From assembly GCA_963837635.1 (NCBI GenBank), contig CAWINY010000004.1, forward strand, positions 186,001 to 250,000: 64,000 nucleotides of DNA, written 5' to 3'. Numbering within the stretch: position 1 is the stretch's first letter; each line of letters opens with the position of its first letter. The position numbers were made by a program, and so were the translations under genes. This DNA comes from CAWINY01 sp963837635 (GTDB lineage Bacteria > Acidobacteriota > Terriglobia > Terriglobales > Acidobacteriaceae). The notes under the pieces were generated by a model that saw only the letters and a list, made by a program, of their open reading frames with translations, was not told where the DNA came from and searched no databases. Positions 26,366 through 35,482 of the stretch are shown here, piece by piece.

Positions 26366-27045
26366 TCAGTAGCAAATATGGTGAGTCAATGCGAGGGGTA
26401 ACAATAGTTGACGCCGGACAGGAAGCGTTGCTTTTTCCTGCTCGTCCTGGCTCGGATCGAGCACACGGGTCAGGGCCAAGTGCAGGTGTGGAGTCAGCAG
26501 TTCCAGAATCGACGCCGTGCGGGTCTTGTATTTCACCGCCGGGGCCGTGTAGCAAAACACGCTTCCACCGTGACCCGCGTTGCCTGAAGAGCAAGGCCCG
26601 CATCCATGCATGTAGCCATTATTAATACCAACATCGGCCAGGAAGTCCTTCAGATCTTGCGGCGGCTGTCCGAATCGGTTCCAGCTCTCAGCCCAATGCT
26701 GCACCTTATAGCTTCGGAAGTTCTCCCGCGTGGCCACGCCACGGCGAAATAAGCGGTTCGCGTTACATTGGCGCAGCCATTCCGCGGGGAGACCAACATT
26801 CACGCCGCGAAAAGGAATGGGCACCCTGTTATCGCCATCGGCCAACGTGGCAAGGGCATAGTCGAAAGGAAACACCTCCTGAAGCTTGGCGAATAGGCGG
26901 ACAAACTTACCCTCGATACAACAGGCAAGGCTCGCATGGATGAGTTCAGAAGCTTGATGGCGTCCTCGCCGGAGATACATAGCCGAAAGGCCTGATCGTC
27001 ACTGGCGGATGACAATGCCCGTTTCTTCGTTTCGTACATTTGCAC
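26366..27045 (-). pseudogene. LuxR-type autoinducer-binding regulator, frameshifted and lacking its HTH
   Basis: The N-terminus (MYETKKRALSSASDDQAFRL... to NSSMRAL) is in the frame starting at 27045 or 27039. Around 26926-26935 the frame shifts to CIEGKFVRLFAKLQEVFPFD and on through an autoinducer-binding-like domain (LPAEWLRQCNANRLF, YKVQHWAESWNRFGQPPQDL, HGCGPCSSGNAGHGGSVFCY, ILELLTPHLHLAL). The LuxR HTH that should follow is absent; the frame ends in unrelated residues. It was probably an EpsA- or quorum-type regulator. Both defects make it non-functional as a transcription factor. Confidence 0.6.
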
Positions 27046-27168
27046 TTTACGCGTTCGTTAACGTATTTTGCTCATTTCCACAGGGTATGGCAAAGTGGAG
27101 TCGTGGTGCCCCGTTTGCGGTTTCACAAGGGGAATGAAAGGGGCGCGTGTGGCTGAAAGCACTTGAAG

Positions 27169-27612
27169 TTAGCTTTTTGAGAGCTTCAGCCGCAGCTCTT
27201 CGGGGAGGCGTTCGCGGATATTTTCCGGCAGCCGGTCATGCACCCGGCGCACTCCCTGGCGGGTGGCGTCGGTGATCACCACGGGGGCGGGAGTCGCCAT
27301 GGCCACCACCAACCACACCAGGATCGAAAGCCCGAAGCCGGCCAAGGCGGTCAATTCCAGCAGAAAAGCGTGGTGCGGCTCGAAGTGGTGAATTACGCCA
27401 AAAGCCAGCAGGAACAGCATGCCCGAAAGCGAGGCCAGTAGGATGAGAGCGATATCGACGGTGCGGTGCAAATGGCGTTTGTCGCGGCAATACTCGCATT
27501 CCGCGAAGTGCCGCACGTAGTCGCCGCGCATCTCGGGGGTGATGCCGGAAATGTCGTAGCGCCAGCCGGCGAGGATCTTGCCCGCCATCTTGTCGATGCA
27601 CTCGCGTTTCAT
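27169..27612 (-). CDS. Small membrane protein with a zinc-finger-like N-terminus
   Basis: 147 aa, starting 10 bases after the MBL hydrolase stop, so co-transcribed. Residues about 34-42 (HFAECEYC) match the H-x3-C-x2-C zinc motif of anti-sigma-factor ZAS domains. Two membrane helices follow (about 53-75 and 85-108), then a basic, amphipathic C-terminus (RVHDRLPENIRERLPEELRLKL). No sigma factor is adjacent, so an anti-sigma role is not supported beyond the motif. Confidence 0.65.
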   Translation of the reverse strand: MKRECIDKMAGKILAGWRYDISGITPEMRGDYVRHFAECEYCRDKRHLHRTVDIALILLASLSGMLFLLAFGVIHHFEPHHAFLLELTALAGFGLSILVWLVVAMATPAPVVITDATRQGVRRVHDRLPENIRERLPEELRLKLSKS

Positions 27613-27621
27613 CGGTTCCCG

Positions 27622-28500
27622 CTACATCCGGATCGGCTTGAGCGGCTGCGTTTGGGAGGCCAGCGCAAGCCGGTTGCCCCGTTGGTTCCCACGGTCCCGT
27701 AGAGCCCGTTCCGCGGCCCGGCGAGCCAACTCGGGGTGATTATTCGCTTCCGACAGGTGCGCCAGGATCAGGTGCGCTGCTGTTCCATCATAATCGCTAC
27801 AGAAAAATTGCGCGAGGTCGTCATTGGAAAGATGCCCGACCCGGCTGAGCACGCGTTGCTTCACCGCCCACGGATATGGCCCGGTGCGCAACATCTCCAG
27901 ATCGTGATTCGATTCGACCATCAACAGGTCTGAACCTTGCACGTGCTGGACCACATTGGCTGAGAAATAGCCAAGGTCCGTCACCAACGCCAGCTTCATG
28001 CCTTCAGCCACAAAGGCGAAGCCCACCGGGTCGGCGGCGTCGTGCGGGATGGTGAAGGGCAGGACGTCGATATCGCCAATCGTGAACCCACGCCCGGCTT
28101 CGAAGCGTTCCAGTTTCTCCAGTTTGCCGTTGCCCCCGGATTCCCGGCGAACGCGGCCAGATTCCCCAGCAGGGGCTCGCTTGCGCTTGCTGGAAGCAGG
28201 CTCCGGCGAGGCGTGATTCGCGCGCAGGCTGCGTTTCCAGGCAGCGTGGGTGGGCGCGGTCATGTATACCGGGAGGTCCAGACGGCGGGCCAGCAGCGGC
28301 ATGCCGTTCACGTGGTCGGAATGCTCGTGGGAAATGAGGATGGCATCGGTTTTCCGCGGGTCCAGACCGGCCTCCTGCATCCGTCGGAGCGTTTCCCGGC
28401 AGGAGAACCCGGCGTCGATCAGGATCTGGGTACGGGCGGTAGACAGCACCGTGCAGTTACCTTTGCTGCCACTGCCCAAGACCGTCCACGTCACTGCCAT
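27622..28500 (-). CDS. MBL-fold metallo-hydrolase (YycJ/WalJ-like)
   Basis: 292 aa. The signature SHEHSDH (57-63) binds two metals; GSGSKGNCTVL at the N-terminus and HLSNDDLAQF plus LILAHLSEANN near the C-terminus are typical of the YycJ group, small nucleases or phosphodiesterases of the beta-lactamase fold. An unusual charged insertion of about 45 residues (RSLRANHASPEPASSKRKRA and beyond, about 90-135) is absent from typical members. A zinc-finger-like membrane protein follows in the operon. Confidence 0.88.
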   Translation of the reverse strand: MAVTWTVLGSGSKGNCTVLSTARTQILIDAGFSCRETLRRMQEAGLDPRKTDAILISHEHSDHVNGMPLLARRLDLPVYMTAPTHAAWKRSLRANHASPEPASSKRKRAPAGESGRVRRESGGNGKLEKLERFEAGRGFTIGDIDVLPFTIPHDAADPVGFAFVAEGMKLALVTDLGYFSANVVQHVQGSDLLMVESNHDLEMLRTGPYPWAVKQRVLSRVGHLSNDDLAQFFCSDYDGTAAHLILAHLSEANNHPELARRAAERALRDRGNQRGNRLALASQTQPLKPIRM

Positions 28501-28617
28501 GGGAGCAGAGTAGCGGGAAGGTTACAGGAAAACCAGTAGCAAGTTGGTTACTACATGAGATGGGGCCGAAGAGGGCAGTAATTGGGAGAAGACGCTCTTG
28601 GCTCTTGGAATAGACCC

Positions 28618-28826
28618 TTTTCACCGCAGAGGCCGCAGAGGAAGAACGCAGAGACTAGATGCTTTCACTATTGACCGCGGATTACACGGAGAAAAGACAG
28701 ATGCACACGGATTTCTCGTATAAAGATCCGTGTTGATCCGTTTTCAATCTGTTCAATCGGCGGTAAGCATTTCTCCGATTCTGATCTGTTACTTTTCTTT
28801 GTGCCTCTGCGCCCTCCGCGGTGGAA
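28618..28826. repeat. Intergenic repeat block (CCGCAGAGG and CACGGATT families)
   Basis: TTCACCGCAGAGGCCGCAGAGG at the left and its reverse form GCCTCTGCGCCCTCCGCGGTGG at the right flank a segment made of the second family (ACCGCGGATTACACGGAG, GCACACGGATTT, AGATCCGTGTTGATCCG). The arms are inverted relative to each other and could fold into a long stem. No gene is present between 28501 and 28830. Confidence 0.65.
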
Positions 28827-28830
28827 GAGT

Positions 28831-29166
28831 TCAGGACTTAGTATTGAAGACATTGACCGACATGCGGCGCATGATGGACCCGCCGTAGCCGCCGACGAAG
28901 CCGCTCGCCAGTCCGATGATGATCGAGCCTTCGACCCGGCCCCCCTGCACGAACTCGTGCGCCAGTTTCGCATACAGATCAGACATGGGGACCAGCACGG
29001 CCAGGAGCAATCCCCAGCGCCAGGGATTCTCCGGGCGAATCACGGCCAACAACATGGCCACCGCGCAGGCGGGCAGTGCCGACATGGTAGGGTCAGGCAG
29101 GTAATAGCGCGCCGCAGCGCAAGCCAATCCCAAAAACACAGCGAAAATCCAGAACAGCACGCGCAA
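28831..29166 (-). CDS. Small integral membrane protein
   Basis: 111 aa. The start is read as the TTG at 29166 with GGGAGA six bases upstream; GTG two codons later is the alternative. Four hydrophobic segments (about 3-20, 30-45, 50-65, 80-100) and small residues throughout (GLASGFVGGYGGSIM) indicate a compact membrane protein. No family is recognised. It stands alone between two repeat blocks. Confidence 0.55.
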   Translation of the reverse strand: MRVLFWIFAVFLGLACAAARYYLPDPTMSALPACAVAMLLAVIRPENPWRWGLLLAVLVPMSDLYAKLAHEFVQGGRVEGSIIIGLASGFVGGYGGSIMRRMSVNVFNTKS

Positions 29167-29189
29167 GTGTCTTCTCCCTAAAAGCTTTT

Positions 29190-29330
29190 CACCACAGAGG
29201 ACGCAGAGAACACCTTCTCACCGCAGAGGGCGCAGAGGGCACGAAGGCAAATGGGAAATCGGATGGAAATGTCGGCTCTGCGCTCTCTTCCTCCGAGCCC
29301 TCTGCGTACTCTGCGGTAAACCGGTCCTCA
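29190..29330. repeat. CCGCAGAGG-family inverted repeat pair
   Basis: Two forward units (CACCACAGAGGACGCAGAG at about 29190, CACCGCAGAGGGCGCAGAGG at about 29219) face a reverse unit (GCCCTCTGCGTACTCTGCGG at about 29298-29317), so the transcript could form a long hairpin. It lies between the small membrane protein gene and recG. Nothing coding is seen. Confidence 0.6.
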
Positions 29331-29462
29331 CAGCGCTCTAGGATGCGGTGCAGCAGGGCAGAGGTGCAGAAATCTGGAATTGCTGATCTACGGCCCGCCT
29401 CCGCGTAGAATCAAGCCGATGCCCGGCCAGACAGGCAAATCGCATTTATCTCGTGGGAGTGC

Positions 29463-31793
29463 ATGCGCTTGAGCCAAGGACGCCAACCCGAAGCTGCAAA
29501 ACGCGTCGAAGTCGCGCCTTTTGGAGCGGAGCAGGTTGCTGCGCTCGAACTGCACACGCCGGTGCAGTACGTGAAAGGGGTGGGTCCCCGCGTCGCAGGC
29601 CTGTTGGCGGAAAAGGGAATCACCACCCTCGAAGATCTCCTTTATTACCTGCCCTTCCGCTACGAGGACCGCATCAATCCGCGCAGCATCGCCGAGCTGC
29701 GTCCCGGAGAGATGGCCAGCCTGATCGCCGAAGTGCGCAACTTCGGCCTGTTCCGCACCCGCACCATGCCAATCTTCCAAATGGTGGCGGGCCAGGGCAC
29801 CGCCACGATTCGCTGTCTCTGGTTTCACGGCACCTATCTCGAGGACAAGTTCAAGCCCGGGCAGGTGGTCGCCCTCTACGGCAAGGTGGAGCAGGATGAA
29901 CGCGGCCGCCGCGCCTACTACCTTCGCCAGCCGCAGTTCGAGATCCTCAGCGACCCCGGCCAGCCCGAGGCAGCCGATTCGCTGGAGATTGGCCGTATTG
30001 TGCCGGTCTATGAGGCAACCGGCAAACTGACTTCGCGATGGTTTCGCCGGGTCATCCACGGGGCGCTGGAACGTCTCAACCGGGAGATTCCGGACGCCAT
30101 TCCTTCAGCCATCCGTGAGCGGCTTCACTTGATGCCGCGCCGCGAAGCCTTCTACCAGGTGCACTGGCCCGATCCCGACGAGCCCTTTGCCGAGTTGGAG
30201 CGGGCGCGCACCCCGGCGCATGTGCGGCTCATCTTCGAAGAACTCTTTTTCTTAGAGTTGGGACTGGAATTGAAGCGCAAACGCGTGCGCGCGCAGCCAG
30301 GCATCGGCTTCCAGGTGAGCGATCGCGTGCGGGAGGCGATCAAGAAAATCCTGCCGTTCCATCCCACGGGCGCGCAGAAGCGCGTGCTGAAGGAAATCGC
30401 GGAGGATATGCAGCGGACTTCGCCCATGCGCCGTCTGCTGCAGGGCGACGTCGGCTCGGGCAAGACCATCGTGGCCTTCCAGGCGGCAATCCTCGCCATT
30501 GAGAACGGCTACCAGGTCGCCTTGATGGTGCCCACCGAGATCCTGGCCACGCAACACTATCTGTCCGCGCGGCGCATCCTGGAGAACGCCGGATATCGCA
30601 TCGTGCTGCTGACCGGCTCCCTCGATCAGGACCGCAAACGCGATGTCCGCCGTCACATCCGCGAGGGCAACGCGCAACTGGTCATCGGCACTCACGCGCT
30701 GATTCAGGAGACGGTCGAGTTTGCCAAGCTCGGGCTGGTAATCGTCGATGAGCAGCACCGCTTCGGCGTGATGCAGCGTTTCAAGCTGATGAAAAAGCCG
30801 AGCGAAACAGGGGAAGTCCTTGAGCCGGACACGCTGGTCATGACTGCCACGCCCATCCCGCGCACGTTGGCGCTGACCCTCTACGGCGACCTTGACGTGA
30901 GCGTGATCGACGAGCTTCCGCCTGGGCGAACCCCCATCATCACCCGCCGCGTCGGCGACGAGCGCGCCGCGGAAGTCTGGCAGTTCGTGCGCAAACAGGT
31001 CACGGCTGGGCATCAGGTTTACGTTGTCTACCCCGTGATCGAAGAGCAAAGCCAGGACGAAGACGAAGAAGGTGGAGCCTCGCCGGCGGGCCCTCCTAAG
31101 CACGGCATGAACGCCAGCCTGTCAGCCAAGCTCTCGTCTCCAGCGCCTGCCGCGAAGAAACGTGGCAAACAGGCTTCCTTGTGGTCCGGGCTGAAGGCCG
31201 CAGTCAAAATGCATGGCGAGTTGCGTAGCAAGATTTTTCCCGATCTGCGGGTAGGCTTGTTGCACGGCCGGATGGATGCCGACGAAAAAGATCGCGTGAT
31301 GCGCTTATTTCAGCGCGGCGAGCTCGACGTGCTGGTCGCCACCACGGTGATCGAAGTCGGGGTCGATGTGCCCAACGCCAGCCTGATGGTCATCGAGCAC
31401 GCCGAGCGCTTCGGCCTCTCGCAACTCCATCAATTGCGCGGCCGCATCGGGCGCGGCGCGGCCAAGTCGTACTGCATTCTGATGACCGGGGGCAAAATCT
31501 CACCCGAAGGCGAACAGCGCCTGGACGCCATGGTCCGCACCACCGACGGCTTTCAGATCGCCGAACTCGATCTCGAACTGCGCGGCCCGGGCGAGTTCTT
31601 CGGCACACGCCAGGCGGGCATTCCCGACTTCCGCGTGGCCAGCCTGGTGCGTGATCGCGACCTGCTTCAGCTCGCCAAGAACGAAGCCGCCGCCGCGCTC
31701 ACCGGGGCGGTTTCGCAAGAGGAGCTGCAGCGCGCGCTGCGGCACGTCCGCTCGCACTGGCAGCGCCGGTATGGGCTGGTGGAGGTGGGCTGA
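29463..31793 (+). CDS. recG: ATP-dependent DNA helicase RecG
   Basis: 776 aa. The N-terminal wedge domain contains the HhH-like PVQYVKGVGPRVAGLLAEKG; the OB part follows (IAELRPGEMASLIAEV). The helicase core has motif I GDVGSGKT, motif II DEQH (VIVDEQHRFGVMQR), TATPIPRTL and the C-terminal motif VGVDVPNASLMVIEHAERFG with QLHQLRGRIGRG. RecG remodels stalled replication forks and branched DNA. A charged, Ala/Pro/Lys-rich insertion of about 50 residues after EEQSQDEDEE is longer than usual. The start at 29463 follows no strong ribosome site. A palindromic repeat begins 23 bp after the stop. Confidence 0.95.
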   Translation: MRLSQGRQPEAAKRVEVAPFGAEQVAALELHTPVQYVKGVGPRVAGLLAEKGITTLEDLLYYLPFRYEDRINPRSIAELRPGEMASLIAEVRNFGLFRTRTMPIFQMVAGQGTATIRCLWFHGTYLEDKFKPGQVVALYGKVEQDERGRRAYYLRQPQFEILSDPGQPEAADSLEIGRIVPVYEATGKLTSRWFRRVIHGALERLNREIPDAIPSAIRERLHLMPRREAFYQVHWPDPDEPFAELERARTPAHVRLIFEELFFLELGLELKRKRVRAQPGIGFQVSDRVREAIKKILPFHPTGAQKRVLKEIAEDMQRTSPMRRLLQGDVGSGKTIVAFQAAILAIENGYQVALMVPTEILATQHYLSARRILENAGYRIVLLTGSLDQDRKRDVRRHIREGNAQLVIGTHALIQETVEFAKLGLVIVDEQHRFGVMQRFKLMKKPSETGEVLEPDTLVMTATPIPRTLALTLYGDLDVSVIDELPPGRTPIITRRVGDERAAEVWQFVRKQVTAGHQVYVVYPVIEEQSQDEDEEGGASPAGPPKHGMNASLSAKLSSPAPAAKKRGKQASLWSGLKAAVKMHGELRSKIFPDLRVGLLHGRMDADEKDRVMRLFQRGELDVLVATTVIEVGVDVPNASLMVIEHAERFGLSQLHQLRGRIGRGAAKSYCILMTGGKISPEGEQRLDAMVRTTDGFQIAELDLELRGPGEFFGTRQAGIPDFRVASLVRDRDLLQLAKNEAAAALTGAVSQEELQRALRHVRSHWQRRYGLVEVG

Positions 31794-31815
31794 ACTGCCC
31801 AATCTTGTAGCTGCT

Positions 31816-31856
31816 GAGGGTGCCCCACATCTGCCCGGTTTTGGCAGATGTGGGTG
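31816..31856. repeat. Palindromic element, GCAGATGTGGG family
   Basis: GAGGGTGCCCCACATCTGCC and its near-complement TTTTGGCAGATGTGGGT form a hairpin directly after recG. Related copies stand at 40374-40459, 41012-41050, 45072-45112, 47385-47423 (diverged) and 62838-62878. Confidence 0.8.
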
Positions 31857-31941
31857 AGGTAGAACTCCCGCTTCTGCGAAAGACGCAAAAATTAAAGATT
31901 AAAGATATGGGGCGCCTCAGCCCGTTTTCCCCATTCTGTTC

Positions 31942-31974
31942 AAAAATCTAGCCGGGTCAGTTTCGACCCGGCTA
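31942..31974 (-). terminator. Rho-independent terminator of the PEP-CTERM gene
   Basis: On the minus strand AGCCGGGTC-GAAACT-GACCCGGCT is followed by AGATTTTTG. It lies 30 bp after the PEP-CTERM stop codon at 32004. Confidence 0.7.
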
Positions 31975-32181
31975 TGGATGCCTTAAGGCGAGGACAGGGG
32001 CGATTACCCCTTGAAAAAGCGGCGGCGCGCAAAGGAGGCGATTCCCACCAAGCCGCTGCCAAACAATGCCAAGCTGGCGGGCTCGGGAACGGAGGGCGGA
32101 GGTGGGTCGGTTCTAAGTTGATCGGGACCCGTTCCCCAATCAGTAGTGATCGTGATCTGCCCCCCGGAAATTGATCCATCC

Positions 32182-33454
32182 TGAATGAGAGTTCTCCGGC
32201 TACACTGGCCCGCTCGGGCCAAGCAAGGAGAACGCAGACTTGAAGAAGAGCCGATTCAACGAAGAGCAAATCGTAGGGATTCTGAAAGAGTCCGAGGCCG
32301 GGGTGCCGACGCCGGAGCTGTGCCGCAAGCACGGCATTAGCCAGCAGACGTTGTATCGCTGGAAGGCGAAGTACGGCGGAATGAGCGTAAGCGAGGCGCA
32401 GCGGCTGAAGCAGCTGGAAGACGAGAACCGCAAGCTGAAGCAGATGGTGGCCGACCTGATGCTGGACAAGCAGGCGTTGCAGGCGTTGCTGTCAAAAAAG
32501 TGGTAGGCCCGCGGGCTCGGACAGAGGCGGTGGCAGTAGCGCGCGCAGCGGTTGAGATCAGCGAGCGGCGCGCTTGCGGGCTGTTGTGGACGGTACGCGG
32601 TACATGCCGCTATGAGGCGGTGGCTCGGGAAGCCAATCAAGAGTTGCGCCAGAAGTTGCGCGAGCTGGCCATGGTGCGACGGCGCTTCGGGTACCGGCGT
32701 CTGCACGCACTGCTGCGACGTGACGGTTTGGAGGTGAACCATAAGCGCGTCTACCGGCTCTATGTGGAAGAGTAGCTCTGGGTGCGCAAGCGTATTCGTA
32801 AGCGGCGGGTGGCGCTGATGCGTACCCCGATGCTGGTACCGAGCCAAGCCAACCAAGTCTGGTCGATAGACTTTGTCAGCGATGCCCTGGCCACGGGACG
32901 ACGCTTCCGGGCACTGACCATCGCCGACGACTTCACCCGCGAGTCGCCGGCCATCGAAGTCGATACCAGCCTGGGCGGGGTGCGAGTCGTCCGGGTACTG
33001 GACGGGTTGAAGATGGAGCGCGGACTGCCGCTGCAGATCCGCTCGGATAATGGGCCGGAGTTCGTCAGCAAGGCGGTAGAGCAGTGGGCTTACGAGAATG
33101 GTGTAGAGTGGCACTTCATCGAGCCGGGCAAGCCGATCGAGAACGCCTACATCGAAAGCTTTAATGCCCGGTTCCGCGACGAGTGTTTGAGCGAGAACTG
33201 GTTTACCAGCTCTGGCTGATGCCCGGCAGAAGATCGAGGAGTGGAGGCAGGATTACAACCAGCGGCGGCCGCATAGCTCCCTGGGCTACCGTACGCCGGA
33301 AGAGTTTCGCCAGATAATGGCAGGCTGTGCACAAGCCGCGGGCTGCGCCCGCTTGGAAAACGCTGCGCGTTTCCCACTTCCGCACAGCCTCGGCGGCGGC
33401 TGCTATCCCGACAGCAAATCTGTTACGCTGTCCAACCCGCCGGGACTCTCATCA
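32182..33454 (+). mobile_element. IS3-family insertion sequence
   Basis: About 1.27 kb with imperfect inverted ends, TGAATGAGAGTTCTCCGGC on the left and GCCGGGACTCTCATCA on the right, starting TG and ending CA as expected. It carries the two overlapping genes orfA and orfB typical of the family. It sits inside the PEP-CTERM gene in the opposite direction. No clear target duplication is visible. Confidence 0.82.
32240..32506 (+). CDS. IS3-family OrfA (HTH/leucine-zipper protein)
   Basis: 88 aa: MKKSRFNEEQIVGILKESEA is the standard opening, followed by a helix-turn-helix (CRKHGISQQTLYRWKAKYGG) and a leucine-zipper coil (RLKQLEDENRKLKQMVADL). It ends overlapping orfB by 7 bp in another frame, the place where programmed -1 frameshifting makes the OrfAB transposase in this family. 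Confidence 0.92.
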   Translation: MKKSRFNEEQIVGILKESEAGVPTPELCRKHGISQQTLYRWKAKYGGMSVSEAQRLKQLEDENRKLKQMVADLMLDKQALQALLSKKW

Positions 33455-33457
33455 TGA
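32500..33457 (+). pseudogene. IS3-family OrfB transposase, inactivated
   Basis: The N-terminal HTH_21-like region (MVRRRFGYRRLHALLRRDGL) is followed by TAG at 32773-32775 (context YVEE-stop-LWVRKR). The same frame then continues with the rve core: VWSIDFVSDAL (Asp), QIRSDNGPEFVSKA (Asp) and GKPIENAYIESFNARFRDE (Glu). Near 33210 the frame shifts by one base; the C-terminus (ADARQKIEEWRQDYNQRRPH and SSLGYRTPEEF) continues in another frame. One nonsense codon plus one frameshift should abolish activity. Confidence 0.85.
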
Positions 33458-34411
33458 CTGGACCAAAAACGGGGGGCAGATCAATCGGGCCCAGATTAGC
33501 CAGATTGATACCAGTGCCAGTGAAGGTGAATATCGGATCGATCAGATACGGGTTGTGCTGCGCATTGCCGATCCCATCGCAGTTAGTGGTGCAGGGAGCG
33601 CTATCAACACTTTCGTTAATGATCCCATAAGGTTTGAAGGACCCAGCACCAGCAGCCAGCAGTCCACCAGAAAGGGTCCAGCCGTATGGAGAAGATACTG
33701 CGGTGCCGCTATCAGTGCAGGTCACCGAGTGAGACGTTCCCGAGCAGAACTCAAGCCCCGCACCCGTCTGGCTGCCAAAGCTGACGGATGCCAATGTCAG
33801 GCTCGAACCTGGCAGACTGAAAGACAAACCGTCGAGTACCTGCGCGATGGCCGCGACGCCGGCCGTTGTGTTCTCTAGTTGGATAGTCAGATTGGAACCG
33901 ATGGAGTCGAACGTCACAATAGCGCTGACCGCCCCACCACTTGTGGTCCCGGATACGTTGAAAGCGATCGGTGTTGCAAAGCTGGGGAGGGCGACTGCCA
34001 GCAGAACCAAGCTTGCCAAGAGAAGTGAACGCGCCCGCATATTGCCTCCATCCGTTTCGAGGTTGATGTCGATGTCCTTGCCAGTGTCTCAGGCCTTAAT
34101 TGGGAGGCTGAAGCTCCAGCACTAAATCTAGTTGTCCAGGTATGTGCAGGTACGCTGCCAAGGTATACGTAACGGTTAACTTTATGAATTCATGGGGGTA
34201 AGCGGCACAAAGCGGCTGCAGAAAGTGTTCCTTGCGCAGAAGTTTGCGTGGGAAGGTAGAAAAGCGTTTCCCATTTCGGCACAAAACATTTCCTTCGGCC
34301 CGCAACGCCGTTCCGGACCTAACTTGGCCTGTGTTTTTGCGTCCGCGGTAAGCTTGATCGCATCCGCCAGAGTGCTGCACTGATATCATCGACGGGTTTA
34401 CGGCGTCGGCT

Positions 34412-35236
34412 ATGAAACGAACGGGAATAGCAATCTTGCTGGCACTGCTGGTTGCGTTGGGTGCGCTGGCCCAGTCGAGTCCCGCGGCGAGCACACAGTC
34501 GTCGGCGGGCGCGCAGGACTCCGGCGCGCAGAAGGCGCGCACCGTCCTGGATCAGATGATCCAGGCGCTCGGCGGTCAGGCTTATCTCACCGTGCAGGAC
34601 ATGGAACAGGACGGCCGTGGCTACAAGTTTTATCACGACGAAACGGAGGGAGCCGGCACGCTTTTCTGGCGCTTCTGGCGCTGGCCGGATAAAGAGCGCC
34701 TTGAGCTGACCAAGCAGCGGGACTGGATCGTCATCTATAACGGCGATAAGGGCTACGACCACACCTTTCGCGGCACGGCGGCGGTCGAGGACAGCGATAT
34801 GAAGGACTATCTTCGCCGCCGCCACTACGCGCTGGAGCAGGTGCTGCGCCTCTGGCTGAAGGAGCCGGGCACCTCGCTGTTCTACGACGGCTCGTCTTTC
34901 GCCGAACGCAAGTCCGCCGACCAGATCACGATCATGAACACCCAGAACGAGGCCGTGGACCTGTTCGTCGACACCAATACTCATCTGCCGGTCAAAAAGT
35001 CGTATACATGGCGCGATCCGGAGACGCACGACCGCGACGAGGAATCCGATGGCTATGACGCCTACCGCAAGGTGCAGGGCATCATGACCCCGTTCCGTCT
35101 TACCCGCTACAAGAACGGCGAGGTGCAGAGCGAGCGCTTCATCAACACCGTGAAGTACAACCAGAACCTGCCGGACTCGATGTTTGAGTCTCAGGTGACC
35201 TGGAACCCCAATCAGTCGCCGCCGAAGAAGAAGTGA
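34412..35236 (+). CDS. Exported protein, LolA/outer-membrane-lipoprotein-sorting-like
   Basis: 274 aa with signal peptide (AILLALLVALGALA/Q) and a low-complexity Ser/Ala/Gln linker. The body, from ARTVLDQMIQALGGQAYLTV on, shows the alternating pattern of a single curved beta-sheet (GYKFYHDETEGAGTLFWRFW, LELTKQRDWIVIYNGDKGYD, DLFVDTNTHLPVKKSYTW, RYKNGEVQSERFINTVKYN), the form of LolA-like envelope proteins common in this kind of genome. It ends in a basic PPKKK tail. A short CAGCCATCAGC-type repeat follows. The exact substrate is unknown. Confidence 0.6.
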   Translation: MKRTGIAILLALLVALGALAQSSPAASTQSSAGAQDSGAQKARTVLDQMIQALGGQAYLTVQDMEQDGRGYKFYHDETEGAGTLFWRFWRWPDKERLELTKQRDWIVIYNGDKGYDHTFRGTAAVEDSDMKDYLRRRHYALEQVLRLWLKEPGTSLFYDGSSFAERKSADQITIMNTQNEAVDLFVDTNTHLPVKKSYTWRDPETHDRDEESDGYDAYRKVQGIMTPFRLTRYKNGEVQSERFINTVKYNQNLPDSMFESQVTWNPNQSPPKKK

Positions 35237-35482
35237 AACAGCCATCAGCCGTCAGCTTTCAGCCATCAGCTATCCGCCACCACCATCAGGGGTCGGCCCC
35301 CCGTCCTGATTGGAGAGAGCGGTACAGTACGGCTGATATCCGAGAGTTGAGTGCGGTTGGTGAGCGCCGGCCAATCGGGAGTTGAGGAACTGAAAGCTGA
35401 CGACTGATGGCTGACGGCTGAGACGCTGTCGCCGGTTTTGGAATCCCGCCTGGGCCCGTCCACGTCTGATAATCTGTCGGCA

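Larger units (their letters stand above)
32004..34040 (-). pseudogene. PEP-CTERM exported protein gene split by an IS3 element
   Basis: The N-terminal part (34040 down to about 33455) encodes a signal peptide (ARSLLLASLVLLAVALPSFA/T) and about 170 residues of Ser/Thr/Gly-rich beta-type sequence up to IDLPPVFGPV. The C-terminal part (about 32181 down to 32004) resumes with DGSISGGQITITTDWG and ends in a textbook sorting tail, VPEPASLALFGSGLVGIASF-ARRR. IS3 lies between. Joined, the protein would be about 255 residues, exported and processed by an exosortase, probably into exopolysaccharide or the surface. A terminator follows the C-terminal part. No exosortase gene is in the window. Confidence 0.85.

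Noticed and set aside
28618..29330. Tandem CCGCAGAGG units considered as a CRISPR array
   Set aside because: Units are short, not regularly spaced, occur in inverted pairs and recur at many loci; there are no unique spacers and no cas genes.
29388..31103. Long open frames opposite recG (for example 223 and 283 codons on the minus strand)
   Set aside because: They are antisense to a certain gene, have no recognisable domains and are expected in GC-rich coding DNA.
35236..35440. CAGCCATCAGC-type direct and inverted repeats between the exported protein and the ABC exporter considered as a regulatory array
   Set aside because: Similar text recurs after the MidA-type gene (44957 on) and looks like another low-complexity intergenic repeat family; no regulatory role can be argued.
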